Assembly (NCBI RefSeq): GCF_017809215.1
Contig: NZ_CP065424.1
Location: forward strand, 1,954,001 to 2,018,000
Length of the DNA stretch: 64,000 bases
Direction: 5' to 3'
From: Heyndrickxia oleronia
GTDB lineage: Bacteria > Bacillota > Bacilli > Bacillales > Bacillaceae_C
The stretch's first letter is position 1, and every line of letters begins with the position of its first letter. A program made the translations under genes and the position numbers. Shown here piece after piece: positions 44,911-54,347 of the stretch. The notes under the pieces were generated by a model. The model had not been told where the DNA came from and did no database searches. It saw only the letters and a program-made list of their open reading frames with translations.

Positions 44911-46089
44911 TCACGATTTTAAATTAAGCAGTTTTTGTTTTAGTTCATTTTCCATGGTCATAAGTTCTTGTTCCGCCTGGTAACGTTTAGCACGACCTTC
45001 CTGCTGAATACGTAGAGTTTCTTCTAGTGTGGAAACAAGATTTTCCTGTGTTTTCTTAAGTGTTTCGATATCTACTAAACCACGTTCATTTTCTCTTGCC
45101 GTTTCAAGCGTATTTTGCTTAAGCATCTCAGCATTTTTTAGAAGTAAATCATTCGTAGTTTTCGATACCTGTTTTTGTGCCTCCACTGCACTTCGTTGAC
45201 GAATCAAGGTTAATGCAATCGCAATTTGATTTTTCCATAAAGGAATTGCGGTCATGATTGATGATTGAATTTTTTCAGCAAGTGCTTGGTTCGTATTTTG
45301 AATCAAGCGAATTTGAGGTGCGCTCTGAATTGTAATTTGTCTGCTTAATTTTAAGTCATGAAGTCGCTTTTCCAATCGATCTGCAAATTGGATCATATCG
45401 TTGACGTCTTGAACAGCCATTTGATCTCCAGTGGCAGCTGCTTTATTTTTTAATTCTGGTATTGTTTTTGTTTGTAATTCCTCAAGCTTGATTTCACCAG
45501 CTGCAATATAAATATTCAACGCATGGAAATAATCCTTATTTTTTTCATATAATTGTTCAAGCATTTGAACATCAGCAAGAAGAGTTTTTTTCGAATGATC
45601 AAGTTTTACACTAATTCGATCAATTTGGGCACCAGTCTTTTGATATTTTGATAGTACCTCTTGAATAGAATTTGAAATCTTACCGAACATGCGAGAGAAT
45701 AACCCTTTTTTCTCAGGTGTTAATTCGTCAGGATTTACATCATGTAATTTTTTCATTAAATCACTAAGAATATCGCCAATCTCACCAATATCTTTCTTTT
45801 GTACATGATCAAGCATGGAATGAGAGAAATTTAAAAGCTTGGATTGAGCTTGAGTTCCATATAAAATAATGGATTGATGATTTTTAGGATCAATTTGCTC
45901 AGCTAATTGAATAGCCTTTTGTCGGTTTTCCTCGGGAATAACATCAATTAATCGGGTTGGTTTTTCAGTTTCTGCTTGTAACGGTGTATCATTAATAATC
46001 AGTTCTTTATCACCAAAAGGGTTAGATAAAAGATCATCCATCCCGTCACTTATATCTTCTTGCCATAATGTTTCTTTTGTTTCACTCAT
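44911..46089 (-). CDS. yaaN: TelA/YaaN-family protein (toxic anion resistance family)
   Basis: 392-residue, mostly alpha-helical coiled-coil protein of the TelA family (tellurite resistance in name; actual role unclear, linked to envelope stress). Typical segments: [40 protein letters not shown] region near residue 55, [11 protein letters not shown] near residue 123, and [32 protein letters not shown] near residue 262. No membrane segment. Its ATG overlaps the xpaC stop by four bases (46086-46089), so the two are translationally coupled, as in B. subtilis. Confidence 0.88.
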   Translation of the reverse strand: MSETKETLWQEDISDGMDDLLSNPFGDKELIINDTPLQAETEKPTRLIDVIPEENRQKAIQLAEQIDPKNHQSIILYGTQAQSKLLNFSHSMLDHVQKKDIGEIGDILSDLMKKLHDVNPDELTPEKKGLFSRMFGKISNSIQEVLSKYQKTGAQIDRISVKLDHSKKTLLADVQMLEQLYEKNKDYFHALNIYIAAGEIKLEELQTKTIPELKNKAAATGDQMAVQDVNDMIQFADRLEKRLHDLKLSRQITIQSAPQIRLIQNTNQALAEKIQSSIMTAIPLWKNQIAIALTLIRQRSAVEAQKQVSKTTNDLLLKNAEMLKQNTLETARENERGLVDIETLKKTQENLVSTLEETLRIQQEGRAKRYQAEQELMTMENELKQKLLNLKS

Positions 46090-46745
46090 TTAGTAGATCT
46101 CCTTTCATCATCTTTCGTCAATGGATTTTTTAATGTTTTTAATGAGCGTTTTGCTACATCTAATTCAAATTCCAGATGTTCAATATCATTGGAAAGAACC
46201 TCATATAAATCTTTCTCGATCGATCTTTTTAAATCCTTTAATGTATCATGAGTTTCGTTTAATGAATAATATAATTTATCATTTTTAGCAGGTTGAGACG
46301 CTAAAAAGGAATATTTTTCAGATAACTCAACTACAGAATCAAGATGATAGAAATAAAACTTTTCCGCTTTGAAAAAACGCTGTGGTTCTTTTTTTATAAT
46401 CGACTGGATGCGTTTGACCAAACGAATAATTTCAAACATTTGTTTAAAAGAACCGATACTTCGAATACTGAAAAATACCTTTTGTAGTCGTGAGATTTTC
46501 TGTTGAGCCTCTTTTAGATTTTTTATTATATATGCATACTCTTTCCTAGTTAATTGATGCCTCTTTAAGAAAACATGGTCTGTATACCATTTAGTGGCTA
46601 CGTAAGTAATCACTCCTCCACCTAATGCAAACAATGCGGAGAACCAAAAAGTTTGGTTAAATGCGAAATTGCTTACTAGCCAAATAATAGTCATCGTAGG
46701 AAGAGTTACAAAAAATCGTAACATGAATGCTAAAAAGGGGTGCAT
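46086..46745 (-). CDS. xpaC: XpaC-family membrane protein
   Basis: 219 residues. Two N-terminal transmembrane helices ([21 protein letters not shown] and [18 protein letters not shown]) are followed by a long cytoplasmic helical domain (about 65-210) rich in Lys/Glu with heptad-like spacing. The family name comes from 5-bromo-4-chloroindolyl-phosphate hydrolysis in B. subtilis; a true enzymatic role is doubtful. It probably tethers the coiled-coil YaaN protein, encoded by the overlapping next gene, to the membrane (inference). Confidence 0.85.
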   Translation of the reverse strand: MHPFLAFMLRFFVTLPTMTIIWLVSNFAFNQTFWFSALFALGGGVITYVATKWYTDHVFLKRHQLTRKEYAYIIKNLKEAQQKISRLQKVFFSIRSIGSFKQMFEIIRLVKRIQSIIKKEPQRFFKAEKFYFYHLDSVVELSEKYSFLASQPAKNDKLYYSLNETHDTLKDLKRSIEKDLYEVLSNDIEHLEFELDVAKRSLKTLKNPLTKDDERRSTK

Positions 46746-46991
46746 AACTATCGACTCCTGTCTAAAGAACTAATACATCATTATATACGGTTATCGTAAA
46801 AAAAAGTTTCATTGCATATTATTATAAAGGAGTATGAGGTTGAAATAAATACATCTTGAGAAGTAGTCAACCATACTCCTGCGGAAGCAGTAGAAAAGAA
46901 TTGCGAAAATTAAAGGAATTTCTTATTTTTTAGCGAAAAATAAAATGTAGAATGCTTTTAAAGTACTATGTTCAGCAGGGGAGGAGAAAAC

Positions 46992-48179
46992 ATGGAAAAG
47001 CAAGAAGTTGTCATTGTAAGTGCTGTACGTACAGCGATAGGTAGCTTTAATGGTACATTAAAAAATACATCAGCTACTGAGTTGGGTGCAATTGTTATTA
47101 AAAGTGCACTTGAAAAGGCGGGGGTAAGTGGTGATCAGGTAGATGAAATCATTATGGGGAATGTACTTCAAGCAGGACTTGGCCAGAATCCGGCACGTCA
47201 AGCTGCCATTAAAGCTGGAGTTCCTGAAAGCGTTTCCTCTATGACGATTAATAAGGTTTGTGGTTCAGGATTAAAAGCGGTTCACTTGGCTACCCAGGCA
47301 ATAGTGGCAGGGGATGCAGACATTATTGTCGCTGGTGGCATGGAAAATATGAGCAGAGCTCCATATCTATTGAATCAGGCGAGGGATGGGTTTAAAATGG
47401 GCGATCAAAAGCTCGTAGACAGTATGATTCAGGATGGTTTATGGTGCGCTTTTAATGATTATCATATGGGAATTACCGCGGAAAATCTTTGTGATAAATA
47501 TCAAATTACACGGCAAGAACAGGATCAATTTTCAAGTGACAGTCAAGCAAAGGCAGTAAAGGCAATCGAGACAGGTAAATTTCAGGAGGAAATTATTCCG
47601 ATTGAAATTCCACAAAGAAGAGGCGAACCAATCGTATTCGATACGGATGAATATCCGAAAAAAGGAACGACACCAGAAAAATTAGCAGGATTACGACCAG
47701 CCTTTAAAAAGAACGGTTCTGTAACAGCAGGTAATGCTTCAGGAATTAATGATGGGGCAGCTGCCGTTGTTGTCATGTCACGGAAAAAATGTGAAGAACT
47801 TGGTATTAAGCCGCTTGTAACAATTAAAGCCAATGCAAGTGCAGGGGTTGATCCGAGCATTATGGGGATTGGACCAGTAGCTGCAGTAAATAAAGCATTG
47901 AAAAAGGCTAACCTTTCTTTAGAGGAAATTCATTTGATTGAGGCGAATGAGGCTTTTGCCGCTCAGAGCCTTGCCGTTGATCGCGAACTACATTTTAATA
48001 AAGATATATTAAATGTGAATGGTGGTGCGATAGCACTTGGTCATCCAATTGGAGCAAGTGGAACTAGAATTTTTGTAACGCTAATCCATGAAATGTTAAA
48101 AAGACAAGCGAAAACAGGTTTAGCCACTTTATGCATCGGTGGTGGACAGGGTGTTGCAACAATTGTTGAATTAGCATAA
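46992..48179 (+). CDS. Acetyl-CoA C-acetyltransferase (thiolase)
   Basis: Biosynthetic/degradative thiolase interconverting acetoacetyl-CoA and two acetyl-CoA. 395 residues. Acyl-enzyme Cys C90 in [21 protein letters not shown] near residue 117, NEAFAAQ near residue 321, [17 protein letters not shown] with catalytic His near residue 353, and the second Cys in LCIGGGQG near residue 383. GGGGAGG at 46978-46984 sets ATG 46992; an upstream ATG (46968) would include that site. With scoA and scoB 26 bp downstream it forms an acetoacetate-using operon. Confidence 0.94.
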   Translation: MEKQEVVIVSAVRTAIGSFNGTLKNTSATELGAIVIKSALEKAGVSGDQVDEIIMGNVLQAGLGQNPARQAAIKAGVPESVSSMTINKVCGSGLKAVHLATQAIVAGDADIIVAGGMENMSRAPYLLNQARDGFKMGDQKLVDSMIQDGLWCAFNDYHMGITAENLCDKYQITRQEQDQFSSDSQAKAVKAIETGKFQEEIIPIEIPQRRGEPIVFDTDEYPKKGTTPEKLAGLRPAFKKNGSVTAGNASGINDGAAAVVVMSRKKCEELGIKPLVTIKANASAGVDPSIMGIGPVAAVNKALKKANLSLEEIHLIEANEAFAAQSLAVDRELHFNKDILNVNGGAIALGHPIGASGTRIFVTLIHEMLKRQAKTGLATLCIGGGQGVATIVELA

Positions 48180-48205
48180 TGCAAGAATAGAAGGGAGATA
48201 GAGCA

Positions 48206-48895
48206 ATGAAACAAGTTTATACATCCTTTCATGAGGCAGTTGCTGATATACATGATGGGGCTACTCTAATGGTTGGTGGTTTCGGCCTTTGTGGGATACC
48301 GGAAAATTTAATTCAAGCGTTAGTTGAAAAAGGGGTAAAAAATTTAACCGTTATCTCAAACAATTGTGGAATTGATGATTGGGGACTTGGGCCTCTATTA
48401 CAGAACAAACAAATTCAAAAAATGATTGGATCCTATGTAGGGGAAAATAAAGAGTTTGAAAGACAAGTATTATCAGGAGAACTAGAAGTGGAATTAACAC
48501 CACAAGGAACACTAGCTGAAAAGATTCGTGCAGGTGGGGCAGGAATTCCTGCTTTTTATACACCAGCAGGAGTCGGAACGCCAATCGCTGACGGAAAAGA
48601 AATCCGTAATTTTAATGGGAAGGAATATGTGTTGGAGGAAGCGCTAATTGCAGACTTTAGTTTAATACGAGCCTGGAAAGGGGATAAAATGGGGAATTTA
48701 GTCTATAACAAAACGGCCCGTAATTTTAACCCAATGATTGCAGCAGCTGGAAAAGTAACCATTGCTGAAGTAGAGGAGCTCTATGAAATTGGCGATATAG
48801 ATCCTAATTTTATCCATACACCAAGTATATATGTCCAAAGAATTATTCAAGGAAAACAAGAAAAGAGAATCGAGAGAAGAACCATCAGTCATTAA
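48206..48895 (+). CDS. scoA: 3-oxoacid CoA-transferase subunit A
   Basis: Subunit A of the enzyme moving CoA from succinyl-CoA to acetoacetate. 229 residues with the CoA-transferase signature [20 protein letters not shown] near residue 17, [11 protein letters not shown] near residue 52, and [15 protein letters not shown] near residue 112. AGAAGGGAGATAG precedes the ATG. Partner gene scoB follows after 25 bp. Full length; no oddities. Substrate could also be another short 3-oxoacid. Confidence 0.93.
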   Translation: MKQVYTSFHEAVADIHDGATLMVGGFGLCGIPENLIQALVEKGVKNLTVISNNCGIDDWGLGPLLQNKQIQKMIGSYVGENKEFERQVLSGELEVELTPQGTLAEKIRAGGAGIPAFYTPAGVGTPIADGKEIRNFNGKEYVLEEALIADFSLIRAWKGDKMGNLVYNKTARNFNPMIAAAGKVTIAEVEELYEIGDIDPNFIHTPSIYVQRIIQGKQEKRIERRTISH

Positions 48896-48920
48896 TACAT
48901 AGTGAAAGGAGAAATGTAGA

Positions 48921-49589
48921 ATGGCACTAGATAAGTTCACAATACGAGAAAAAATTGCTCGCAGAGCGGAAAAGGAGATTGAAGACGGAGATTATGTTAA
49001 TCTTGGTATTGGAATGCCTACATTAGTAGCTAACTATATTGCCGATAATAAACAGGTAGTTTTACAGTCTGAAAATGGTTTATTAGGAATTGGTCCATAT
49101 CCATCAGAGGAAAATATTGATGCCGACTTAATTAATGCCGGTAAAGAAACCGTTACTGCCATTCCAGGCGCTGCATATTTTGATAGTGCAGAATCCTTTG
49201 CAATGATACGTGGGGGACATATTAATGTAGCAATATTAGGTGGCATGGAAGTGTCAGAAGCTGGTGACTTGGCTAATTGGATGATTCCAGGAAAAATGAT
49301 TAAAGGGATGGGTGGAGCAATGGATCTTGTCCACGGTGCCCAAAAAATAATCGTCATTATGGATCATGTAAATAAAAAGGGCGAACCAAAAATACTTAAA
49401 CAATGCAGCTTGCCTTTAACTGGTAAGGGTGTAGTGAATCGGATAATAACTGATCAAGCTGTCATCGATGTAACTACCGATGGTTTAATTTTAAAGGAAG
49501 TAGCAAAAGGATATTCAATTGAAGAAATTCTTTCATCAACTGAACCGGATCTATTAGTTGCAAAAGATGTCAAACTAGAAGCCTATTAG
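48921..49589 (+). CDS. scoB: 3-oxoacid CoA-transferase subunit B
   Basis: Catalytic subunit B; E51 in QSENGLLG is the glutamate that carries CoA as a thioester. 222 residues, with [16 protein letters not shown] near residue 25, [21 protein letters not shown] near residue 104, and [16 protein letters not shown] near residue 133. The ribosome site AAAGGAG precedes ATG 48921. It ends the thiolase-scoA-scoB operon; a terminator follows 19 bp later. Succinyl-CoA could come from the MutAB route at the other end of the window. Confidence 0.94.
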   Translation: MALDKFTIREKIARRAEKEIEDGDYVNLGIGMPTLVANYIADNKQVVLQSENGLLGIGPYPSEENIDADLINAGKETVTAIPGAAYFDSAESFAMIRGGHINVAILGGMEVSEAGDLANWMIPGKMIKGMGGAMDLVHGAQKIIVIMDHVNKKGEPKILKQCSLPLTGKGVVNRIITDQAVIDVTTDGLILKEVAKGYSIEEILSSTEPDLLVAKDVKLEAY

Positions 49590-49608
49590 TATTTATAGTA
49601 AAATAAGG

Positions 49609-49631
49609 GGGAATGAATGCATTCCCTTTTT
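49609..49631 (+). terminator. Terminator of the thiolase-scoAB operon
   Basis: GGGAATG (49609-49615), loop AATG, CATTCCC (49620-49626), then TTTTT. Confidence 0.85.
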
Positions 49632-49736
49632 CTTATTAAGCTTTCATGAGAAGAACTACAGGTTCAATCCTGAATTTTGGAAATAATAATCTATGCAAAA
49701 AGAGCCTACTATTAATGAATTTAAAGGAGTCATCCC

Positions 49737-49985
49737 ATGGCAAGATCGAAACAAACACAAAGAAAAAATAAACAAACCGATGATAAATTAACATTGCAAG
49801 ATACGTTAAATCAAGATATCCTTTTAAAGCTGAAGCATACACAGCAGCAACTGAAACAGGATGAAGAGTCGAAGAAAAAATTAGAAGAAGAGAGAAAAAG
49901 GGAAGAGAGAAGACAAAAAGAAAAAAACAAGTCATTTGAAGAATTATTAAACGAAAACCCGATGGACTGGAAAAAATATAAATAA
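49737..49985 (+). CDS. yqkE: YqkE-like protein (DUF3886)
   Basis: 82-residue, extremely charged helical protein: basic N-terminus ARSKQTQRKNKQ, LQDTLNQDILLKLKHTQQQLK, then a Lys/Glu/Arg-rich coiled-coil stretch (residues 40-68), and the conserved tail SFEELLNENPMDWKKYK, which is the family mark. Function unknown; cytoplasmic. AAAGGAGTC precedes the ATG. Position between yqkD and yqkF agrees with B. subtilis. Confidence 0.85.
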   Translation: MARSKQTQRKNKQTDDKLTLQDTLNQDILLKLKHTQQQLKQDEESKKKLEEERKREERRQKEKNKSFEELLNENPMDWKKYK

Positions 49986-50052
49986 GTGCTTCCCATAAAT
50001 AATATTACTCTTTTGAAATAGTCTTACCGGTAATTTTAGGTTAACGCCTGAA

Positions 50053-50113
50053 GCCTTTATTTAGTGTAAAAGCTGCTATTAGTGCTTTTACACAAGAAGC
50101 TCGAAAAATAGCC
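50053..50113 (+). repeat. Dispersed element fragment, copy F (right hairpin and end)
   Basis: CCTTTATTTAGTGTAAAAGC then GCTTTTACACAAGAAGC and AAAAATAGCC. The hairpin GTGTAAAAGC/GCTTTTACAC is perfect here, whereas other copies show paired changes. It lies 70 bp past the yqkE stop. Confidence 0.65.
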
Positions 50114-50225
50114 CATAAATCAAACCATCAATTAAAAAAAGTGCGTGTCGATATTAGCGCGGCCAAAGTATGGCTGATTTGACTTTGTAGCCTGTAATTA
50201 TTGTCAAGTCTCCTTTCATAATGAA

Positions 50226-50264
50226 TAAAAAAGAGTTTACGATGAAGAAATCATCATAAACTCT
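50226..50264 (-). terminator. Terminator of sinR
   Basis: AGAGTTTA-C-GATGA (50232-50245) pairs with TCATC-A-TAAACTCT (50251-50264). On the minus strand a run of T follows, right behind the sinR stop. Confidence 0.88.
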
Positions 50265-50266
50265 TA

Positions 50267-50596
50267 TTATTTATTATTTATTTTCCACTTATTGAACTCT
50301 AGAAATTCTTTAAATTCCTCTTTTGAAACTCCTGAATTCATTGCTTCTCTAACTAATGATTCCCATTCTGAATCGAGTTCGGTAGTATTCGTTTCATCTA
50401 TTTGATCATGCAATAGCAAGTTAACGGAAATCCCTAAAACTGCTGCAATTTTTTCGAGAAATTGAACAGATGGATTGGATTGTAAATTTCGCTCAATGGA
50501 GCTCAAATATGATTTTGCTATTCCAGCTCTTTCTGCTAGTTCAGATAAAGATAATTGTTTTTGTAAGCGAAATTTTTTAATACGTTGTCCAATCAT
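50267..50596 (-). CDS. sinR: SinR, master repressor of biofilm genes
   Basis: DNA-binding repressor of matrix genes. 109 residues. The N-terminal Cro/C1 helix-turn-helix is at 1-66 (IGQRIKKFRLQKQLSLSELAERAG, IAKSYLSSIERNLQSNPSVQFLEKIAAVLGI), and the C-terminal SinI-binding helical pair at about 76-105 (LDSEWESLVREAMNSGVSKEEFKEFLEFNKW). It matches B. subtilis SinR over its full length from memory. ATG with an AGGTGACATAAAG-type site. Encoded downstream of sinI on the same strand; in B. subtilis the pair sits near tasA, not in the yqk region. Confidence 0.93.
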   Translation of the reverse strand: MIGQRIKKFRLQKQLSLSELAERAGIAKSYLSSIERNLQSNPSVQFLEKIAAVLGISVNLLLHDQIDETNTTELDSEWESLVREAMNSGVSKEEFKEFLEFNKWKINNK

Positions 50597-50793
50597 ACTT
50601 TATGTCACCTTCCTTCGTGTTATTATAACATATACAGAAGGAATTGTTTCGCATTAAATGAAAAATAATTAATAAGTCAAAAAACTAATCTGAGTGAAAT
50701 ATTAGTAATGGTAAAAAATCTAATGGAGTGAAAAAATATACTAAACAATCATGTGAAATTTAACTTAAATACTTTGAAGGTGTGGTAAATCTT

Positions 50794-50928
50794 TTAAGAA
50801 GAGTAACGCTTTTTCGAAAAATAATCTTTTATCTCCTCAACACTCATTCCCAAATCAAAAGCATCAAGAATGAGATCAATCCATTCAGGATCTAATGATT
50901 CTTTCTTTACAATAAATTGTTTTTCCAT
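50794..50928 (-). CDS. sinI: SinI, antagonist of SinR
   Basis: 44-residue anti-repressor: SLDPEWIDLILDAFDLGMSVEEIKDYFSK corresponds to the SinI segment that pairs with the SinR C-terminal helices (LDxEWxxLxxxAxxxxxSxEEIxxYL). GGGGGAAAAGGGAG lies just before the ATG. It is followed after 197 bp by sinR, a gap large enough for the separate sinR promoter known in B. subtilis. Shorter than B. subtilis SinI (57), with the C-terminal tail missing. Confidence 0.88.
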   Translation of the reverse strand: MEKQFIVKKESLDPEWIDLILDAFDLGMSVEEIKDYFSKKRYSS

Positions 50929-51276
50929 CTCCCTTTTCCCCCTAGAAAACTATTAAGTTTGCAATTTCCTATCCCATGAAGAAATTTTAAGCTTGTGCAA
51001 ACCTTTTTTACTATTACTATTTCTCTATCTTTATGAAAAGTATAAAGGAATTAGGCATAATTAACTCGTAAAATTTGTCGATAACTATAGCTGAAAAAAA
51101 AGGGGAAAATCCCTGGAGCAATGAACAAAAAAAAGAATGTATTATCCAATTATGTAGAAAATTAGAATATTTAGAAAAAACAATCAAAGGATTACTTGTG
51201 AACCTTGTAATATTTATCGAAACGATTTGGGGATTTTGTTTAAAAAAAACGAAAGATGGTGAAAAGTTTTCTGTAA
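50929..51276. other. Intergenic stretch upstream of sinI
   Basis: Should contain the sinI promoter (Spo0A/SigA in B. subtilis). No clear Spo0A box was found. A frame open from 51075 (SITIAEKKGENPWSNEQKK...) runs into repeat copy D and lacks a ribosome site, so it is not called. Confidence 0.4.
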
Positions 51277-51351
51277 GCTCTTTTCTCAGCGAAATGAAAG
51301 GTGTAGCAGCTTTCATTAGACCGTATTTCATTAAAACTGTGAGAAAAGAGC
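51277..51351 (-). repeat. Dispersed element, copy D (left hairpin module alone)
   Basis: 75 bp bounded by perfect 11-bp inverted ends GCTCTTTTCTC (51277-51287) and GAGAAAAGAGC (51341-51351). On the minus strand the interior CTGCTACACCTTTCATTTC matches copies A, B and C. It lies 13 bp past the yqkF stop, where its stem may serve as the transcript end. Confidence 0.75.
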
Positions 51352-51364
51352 ATATAAAAAACTA

Positions 51365-52279
51365 TTAGCGGTGATCAGAATAGCTTGTTTGTTTACTGAG
51401 CTCTTGTAATAACAAATATTCTTCCATAGTTAATGGATTTCCTTGTAATACATGAGCATTTTCTTTAATTTGGTGAATGGAACTAGCACCAGTGATAACT
51501 GCTGCAACAGTTTCATTATTTAAATTATATTTCAATGCTAACTCTGTCATGCTTCGGTTTTTTTTCACTAATTTCGATTCAATGCCTTTAACTAGCTCAA
51601 CCAATTCTTTATTCGTGTAACTTAAATACCCTTGTTGCGGGATCTTAGTGAGAGCTTTTTCACTTAATATACCTTTTGCTAAAGCACCTCTAGTAACAAC
51701 GCTAATGTTGTTTTCTTTTAAAAGAGATAAAACAGTTTCCTCAGGTCGTCGATCTAATAAACTATATTGCATCATGACACTAATAATATTAGATTTTTGA
51801 ACATATTCGCGTATAACATTGGGTCTAATGGAGGATAGTCCGTAATAACGGATTAAGCCTTCCTTTTTTAAGTCTTCAAATGCTTCAATGGTTTCATCAA
51901 TATTGTCCTCAATTGTTCCACCATGTAATTGGTATAAATCAATATAGTCTGTTTGAAGCCTTTGAAGACTAGCTTTGACAGCCTCTTTTATGTAGGATTT
52001 AGATGGATCCCAAGTCCAGCCAGTTTGATCTTTATTCCAACGATTTCCTACTTTTGTTGCTATGATGACTTGATCCCGTACGGATTTTAATGATTTCCCT
52101 ACAATTTCTTCATTTACACCAAAATCATATAAATCGGCTGTATCGAAATAATTGATACCAACATCAAGTGCTGCTTTAATAATGTCCTTTGCCTTGTTTT
52201 CATCAGTACCTAATGACATACAACCAAGTCCTAGCTTAGATATGAATAGATTGGAAGCTCCCAATTGTTGTTTTTCCAT
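51365..52279 (-). CDS. yqkF: Aldo/keto reductase (YqkF-like)
   Basis: NADPH-dependent reductase, substrate unknown. 304 residues with the AKR barrel: LGLGCMSLG at the start, INYFDTADLYDFGVNEEIVG near residue 42 (catalytic D, Y), IATKVGNRW near residue 74 (K), and LYQLHGG near residue 115 (H). AITGASSIHQIKEN near the C-terminus binds the cofactor phosphate. ATG 52279 is 9 bp from GAAAGGA; a TTG at 52297 is less likely. It is followed by repeat copy D instead of a normal terminator. Confidence 0.88.
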   Translation of the reverse strand: MEKQQLGASNLFISKLGLGCMSLGTDENKAKDIIKAALDVGINYFDTADLYDFGVNEEIVGKSLKSVRDQVIIATKVGNRWNKDQTGWTWDPSKSYIKEAVKASLQRLQTDYIDLYQLHGGTIEDNIDETIEAFEDLKKEGLIRYYGLSSIRPNVIREYVQKSNIISVMMQYSLLDRRPEETVLSLLKENNISVVTRGALAKGILSEKALTKIPQQGYLSYTNKELVELVKGIESKLVKKNRSMTELALKYNLNNETVAAVITGASSIHQIKENAHVLQGNPLTMEEYLLLQELSKQTSYSDHR

Positions 52280-52350
52280 AAGAATAAGTCCTTTCAAATT
52301 AACTTTTTCCCTTATTCTATCGAAGATTCTGTAAGATTACCAAGAATATG

Positions 52351-52479
52351 TTATGAATTAGTTTGCTTTATCCAATCATAAACAAATTGGTATTGTTTAG
52401 AATAATATTTAAGCTGTTCTCTAATTTCCCAAGCTTTGCCGCATAATACAATTCCATTCTGCTGAATATAGATTTTCAT
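52351..52479 (-). CDS. mciZ: MciZ, mother-cell inhibitor of FtsZ
   Basis: 42-residue peptide: MKIYIQQNGIVLCGKAWEIR, then a middle ending QYQFVYDWIKQ. The GKAWEIR, LK-Y and F-V-DWI positions match B. subtilis MciZ (40 residues), which caps FtsZ filaments and blocks Z-ring formation in the mother cell during sporulation. AAGGAGATGAG stands before the ATG. Located between yqkF and nudF, close to its B. subtilis position. Too short for most gene finders. Confidence 0.85.
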   Translation of the reverse strand: MKIYIQQNGIVLCGKAWEIREQLKYYSKQYQFVYDWIKQTNS

Positions 52480-52600
52480 CGATAACTCATCTCCTTATTT
52501 TATACATGATGATCAACAATCCGTTCGTATTATTTGTTCCCTACCTAGTTGTGTTAAAATGTATGAATGATATGTTTAATTAGAACTAGGAGTGGAAGAA

Positions 52601-53149
52601 ATGCATAAATTTGAAGAAAAAACGATTCACACGGAAAAATTATTTGAAGGTAAAGTCGTTCGTTTGCAAATAGATGATGTTGAATTACCAAATGGAAAAA
52701 CATCAAAAAGAGAAATTATTAAACATCCTGGAGCAGTGGCAGTTTTGGCATTAACTCCAGAAAATAAAATTGTTCTTGTAGAACAGTATCGTAAACCGAT
52801 GGAACGAGCTCTCGTTGAAATTCCAGCAGGTAAGTTGGAGCCAGGAGAGAAGCCTGAAGTTACTGCAGTTAGGGAATTAGAAGAAGAAACTGGGTATGAG
52901 TGTAACCGCTTGGACCATATCATTTCTTTTTATACATCCCCGGGATTTGCTGATGAACTTATTCATTTATATCTAGCAACGGGGCTTAGAAAAAAAGAAA
53001 ATCCTAGAGCTGCGGATGAGGATGAATTTGTTGAGCTGATCGAGGTATCACTTGAGGAAGCTATCCAGCTAGTAAAAGAGCAAAAAATATTTGATGCTAA
53101 AACGGCATATGCAATTCAATATTTACAGTTAAAAGAGGCGCAAAAATAA
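52601..53149 (+). CDS. nudF: ADP-ribose pyrophosphatase
   Basis: Nudix hydrolase cutting ADP-ribose to AMP and ribose-5-phosphate. 182 residues. The Nudix box runs from G77 (GKLEPGEKPEVTAVRELEEETG, with E83, R91, E92, E95, E96, G98), and a proline lies about 16 residues after the box (YTSPG), as in ADP-ribose-specific members. AGGAGTGG at 52586-52593 fixes ATG 52601; GTG 52592 is less likely. Its TAA overlaps the following ATG (TAATG), coupling it with yqxK. Confidence 0.93.
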   Translation: MHKFEEKTIHTEKLFEGKVVRLQIDDVELPNGKTSKREIIKHPGAVAVLALTPENKIVLVEQYRKPMERALVEIPAGKLEPGEKPEVTAVRELEEETGYECNRLDHIISFYTSPGFADELIHLYLATGLRKKENPRAADEDEFVELIEVSLEEAIQLVKEQKIFDAKTAYAIQYLQLKEAQK

Positions 53150-54315
53150 TGATGAAAAATTATTTTGTTGATTTACATATTCATATTGGACGAACGAAAA
53201 CAGGGAAACCGGTTAAAATTACTGGTTCAAAAACATTGACACTTACCAATATTTTGAAGGCAGCAAAAATACCCAAAGGCTTAGATATGATTGGAGTAAT
53301 TGATTGCCATTCCCCTGAAGTTATCGCTGAAATAGAAGATCTTCTGCAAAGTAAAGAAATGATTGAAATGGAAGATGGAGGATTGCTTTATCAAGAATCG
53401 GTTACATTAATTCCAGGTGTAGAGATAGAAATAAATGATGACAATTGTAAAGGACCACTGCATGTATTAGGATACTTTCCTTCACTAGGCTCATTAAAGG
53501 AATTTTCCTATTGGTATACTGGAAAGGTAAAGAATAATCAATTAAGTACACAACGTATCCACGAAGATGCTAGAAGCTTACAGAAAAAAATAAAGTCATT
53601 AGGTGGTCTATTTATTCCTGCCCATGTATTTACACCGTTTAAAAGCTTATATGGTAAAGGCGTTGAAAAATCGTTAGAAGAAGTATTTGATGCAAATCTT
53701 ATTGATGCCATCGAACTAGGATTGAGTTCAAATACAGACATGGCAGATCATATAAAAGAACTCCATAGATATACATTTGTCAGTAATTCAGATGCCCATT
53801 CTTTAGCGAAGATTGCACGTGAATATCAAATAATGCAATTAGAAGCTCCTACTTTCAAGGGGTTAGAAAAAGCACTTCATCAAAAAGATGGAAATGAAGT
53901 GATAGCGAATTATGGGCTAGATCCTTATCTTGGGAAATATCACCAAACAACCTGTGCAAAATGCTTTGCTAAAAAAGAACATGATGTCTGTCACGTATGT
54001 GGATCAACACAATTTACAAAAGGAGTATCTGAACGAATTCAAGAACTAACAACTACAGATACTGGTTGCGATAGACCACCCTATATTCATCAAGTACCGT
54101 TAGATTTCTTACCTGGATTAGGACCAAAAACGATGGAAAAACTTCTAGATCATTTCGGAACAGAGATGAATATCTTACATAATGTTCCAAAGGAAGAACT
54201 AGAAAAGGTTATAAAACAAGAGTTAGTTGATTTAATTATGAAAGCAAGAATGGGAAATCTGCAATTATCTGCTGGAGGCGGAGGCCAATATGGTAGAGTT
54301 GCTAATGAACAATAA
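53149..54315 (+). CDS. yqxK: PHP-domain endonuclease Q-like protein (YqxK)
   Basis: 388 residues. A PHP metal-hydrolase domain spans about 1-240 with DLHIHIG at 5-11, VIDCHSPEV near residue 50, IPAHVFTPF near residue 160, and SNSDAHS near residue 204. Then a zinc finger CAKCFAKKEHDVCHVCGS (four Cys, near 266-283) and a helix-hairpin-helix LPGLGPKTMEKLLDHF near residue 325. This architecture equals EndoQ, which nicks DNA 5' of deaminated bases; YqxK proteins of Bacillus are the bacterial members. The start overlaps the nudF stop. It is likely a DNA repair gene. Confidence 0.88.
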   Translation: MMKNYFVDLHIHIGRTKTGKPVKITGSKTLTLTNILKAAKIPKGLDMIGVIDCHSPEVIAEIEDLLQSKEMIEMEDGGLLYQESVTLIPGVEIEINDDNCKGPLHVLGYFPSLGSLKEFSYWYTGKVKNNQLSTQRIHEDARSLQKKIKSLGGLFIPAHVFTPFKSLYGKGVEKSLEEVFDANLIDAIELGLSSNTDMADHIKELHRYTFVSNSDAHSLAKIAREYQIMQLEAPTFKGLEKALHQKDGNEVIANYGLDPYLGKYHQTTCAKCFAKKEHDVCHVCGSTQFTKGVSERIQELTTTDTGCDRPPYIHQVPLDFLPGLGPKTMEKLLDHFGTEMNILHNVPKEELEKVIKQELVDLIMKARMGNLQLSAGGGGQYGRVANEQ

Positions 54316-54347
54316 ACGTTCATCCAAGCTTTTGATGGAGGATTAAC

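Noticed and set aside
51075..51368. 97-codon plus-strand frame ending in repeat copy D
   Set aside because: No ribosome site, and its last third is the non-coding repeat; the first part looks somewhat protein-like, so it is noted but not called.
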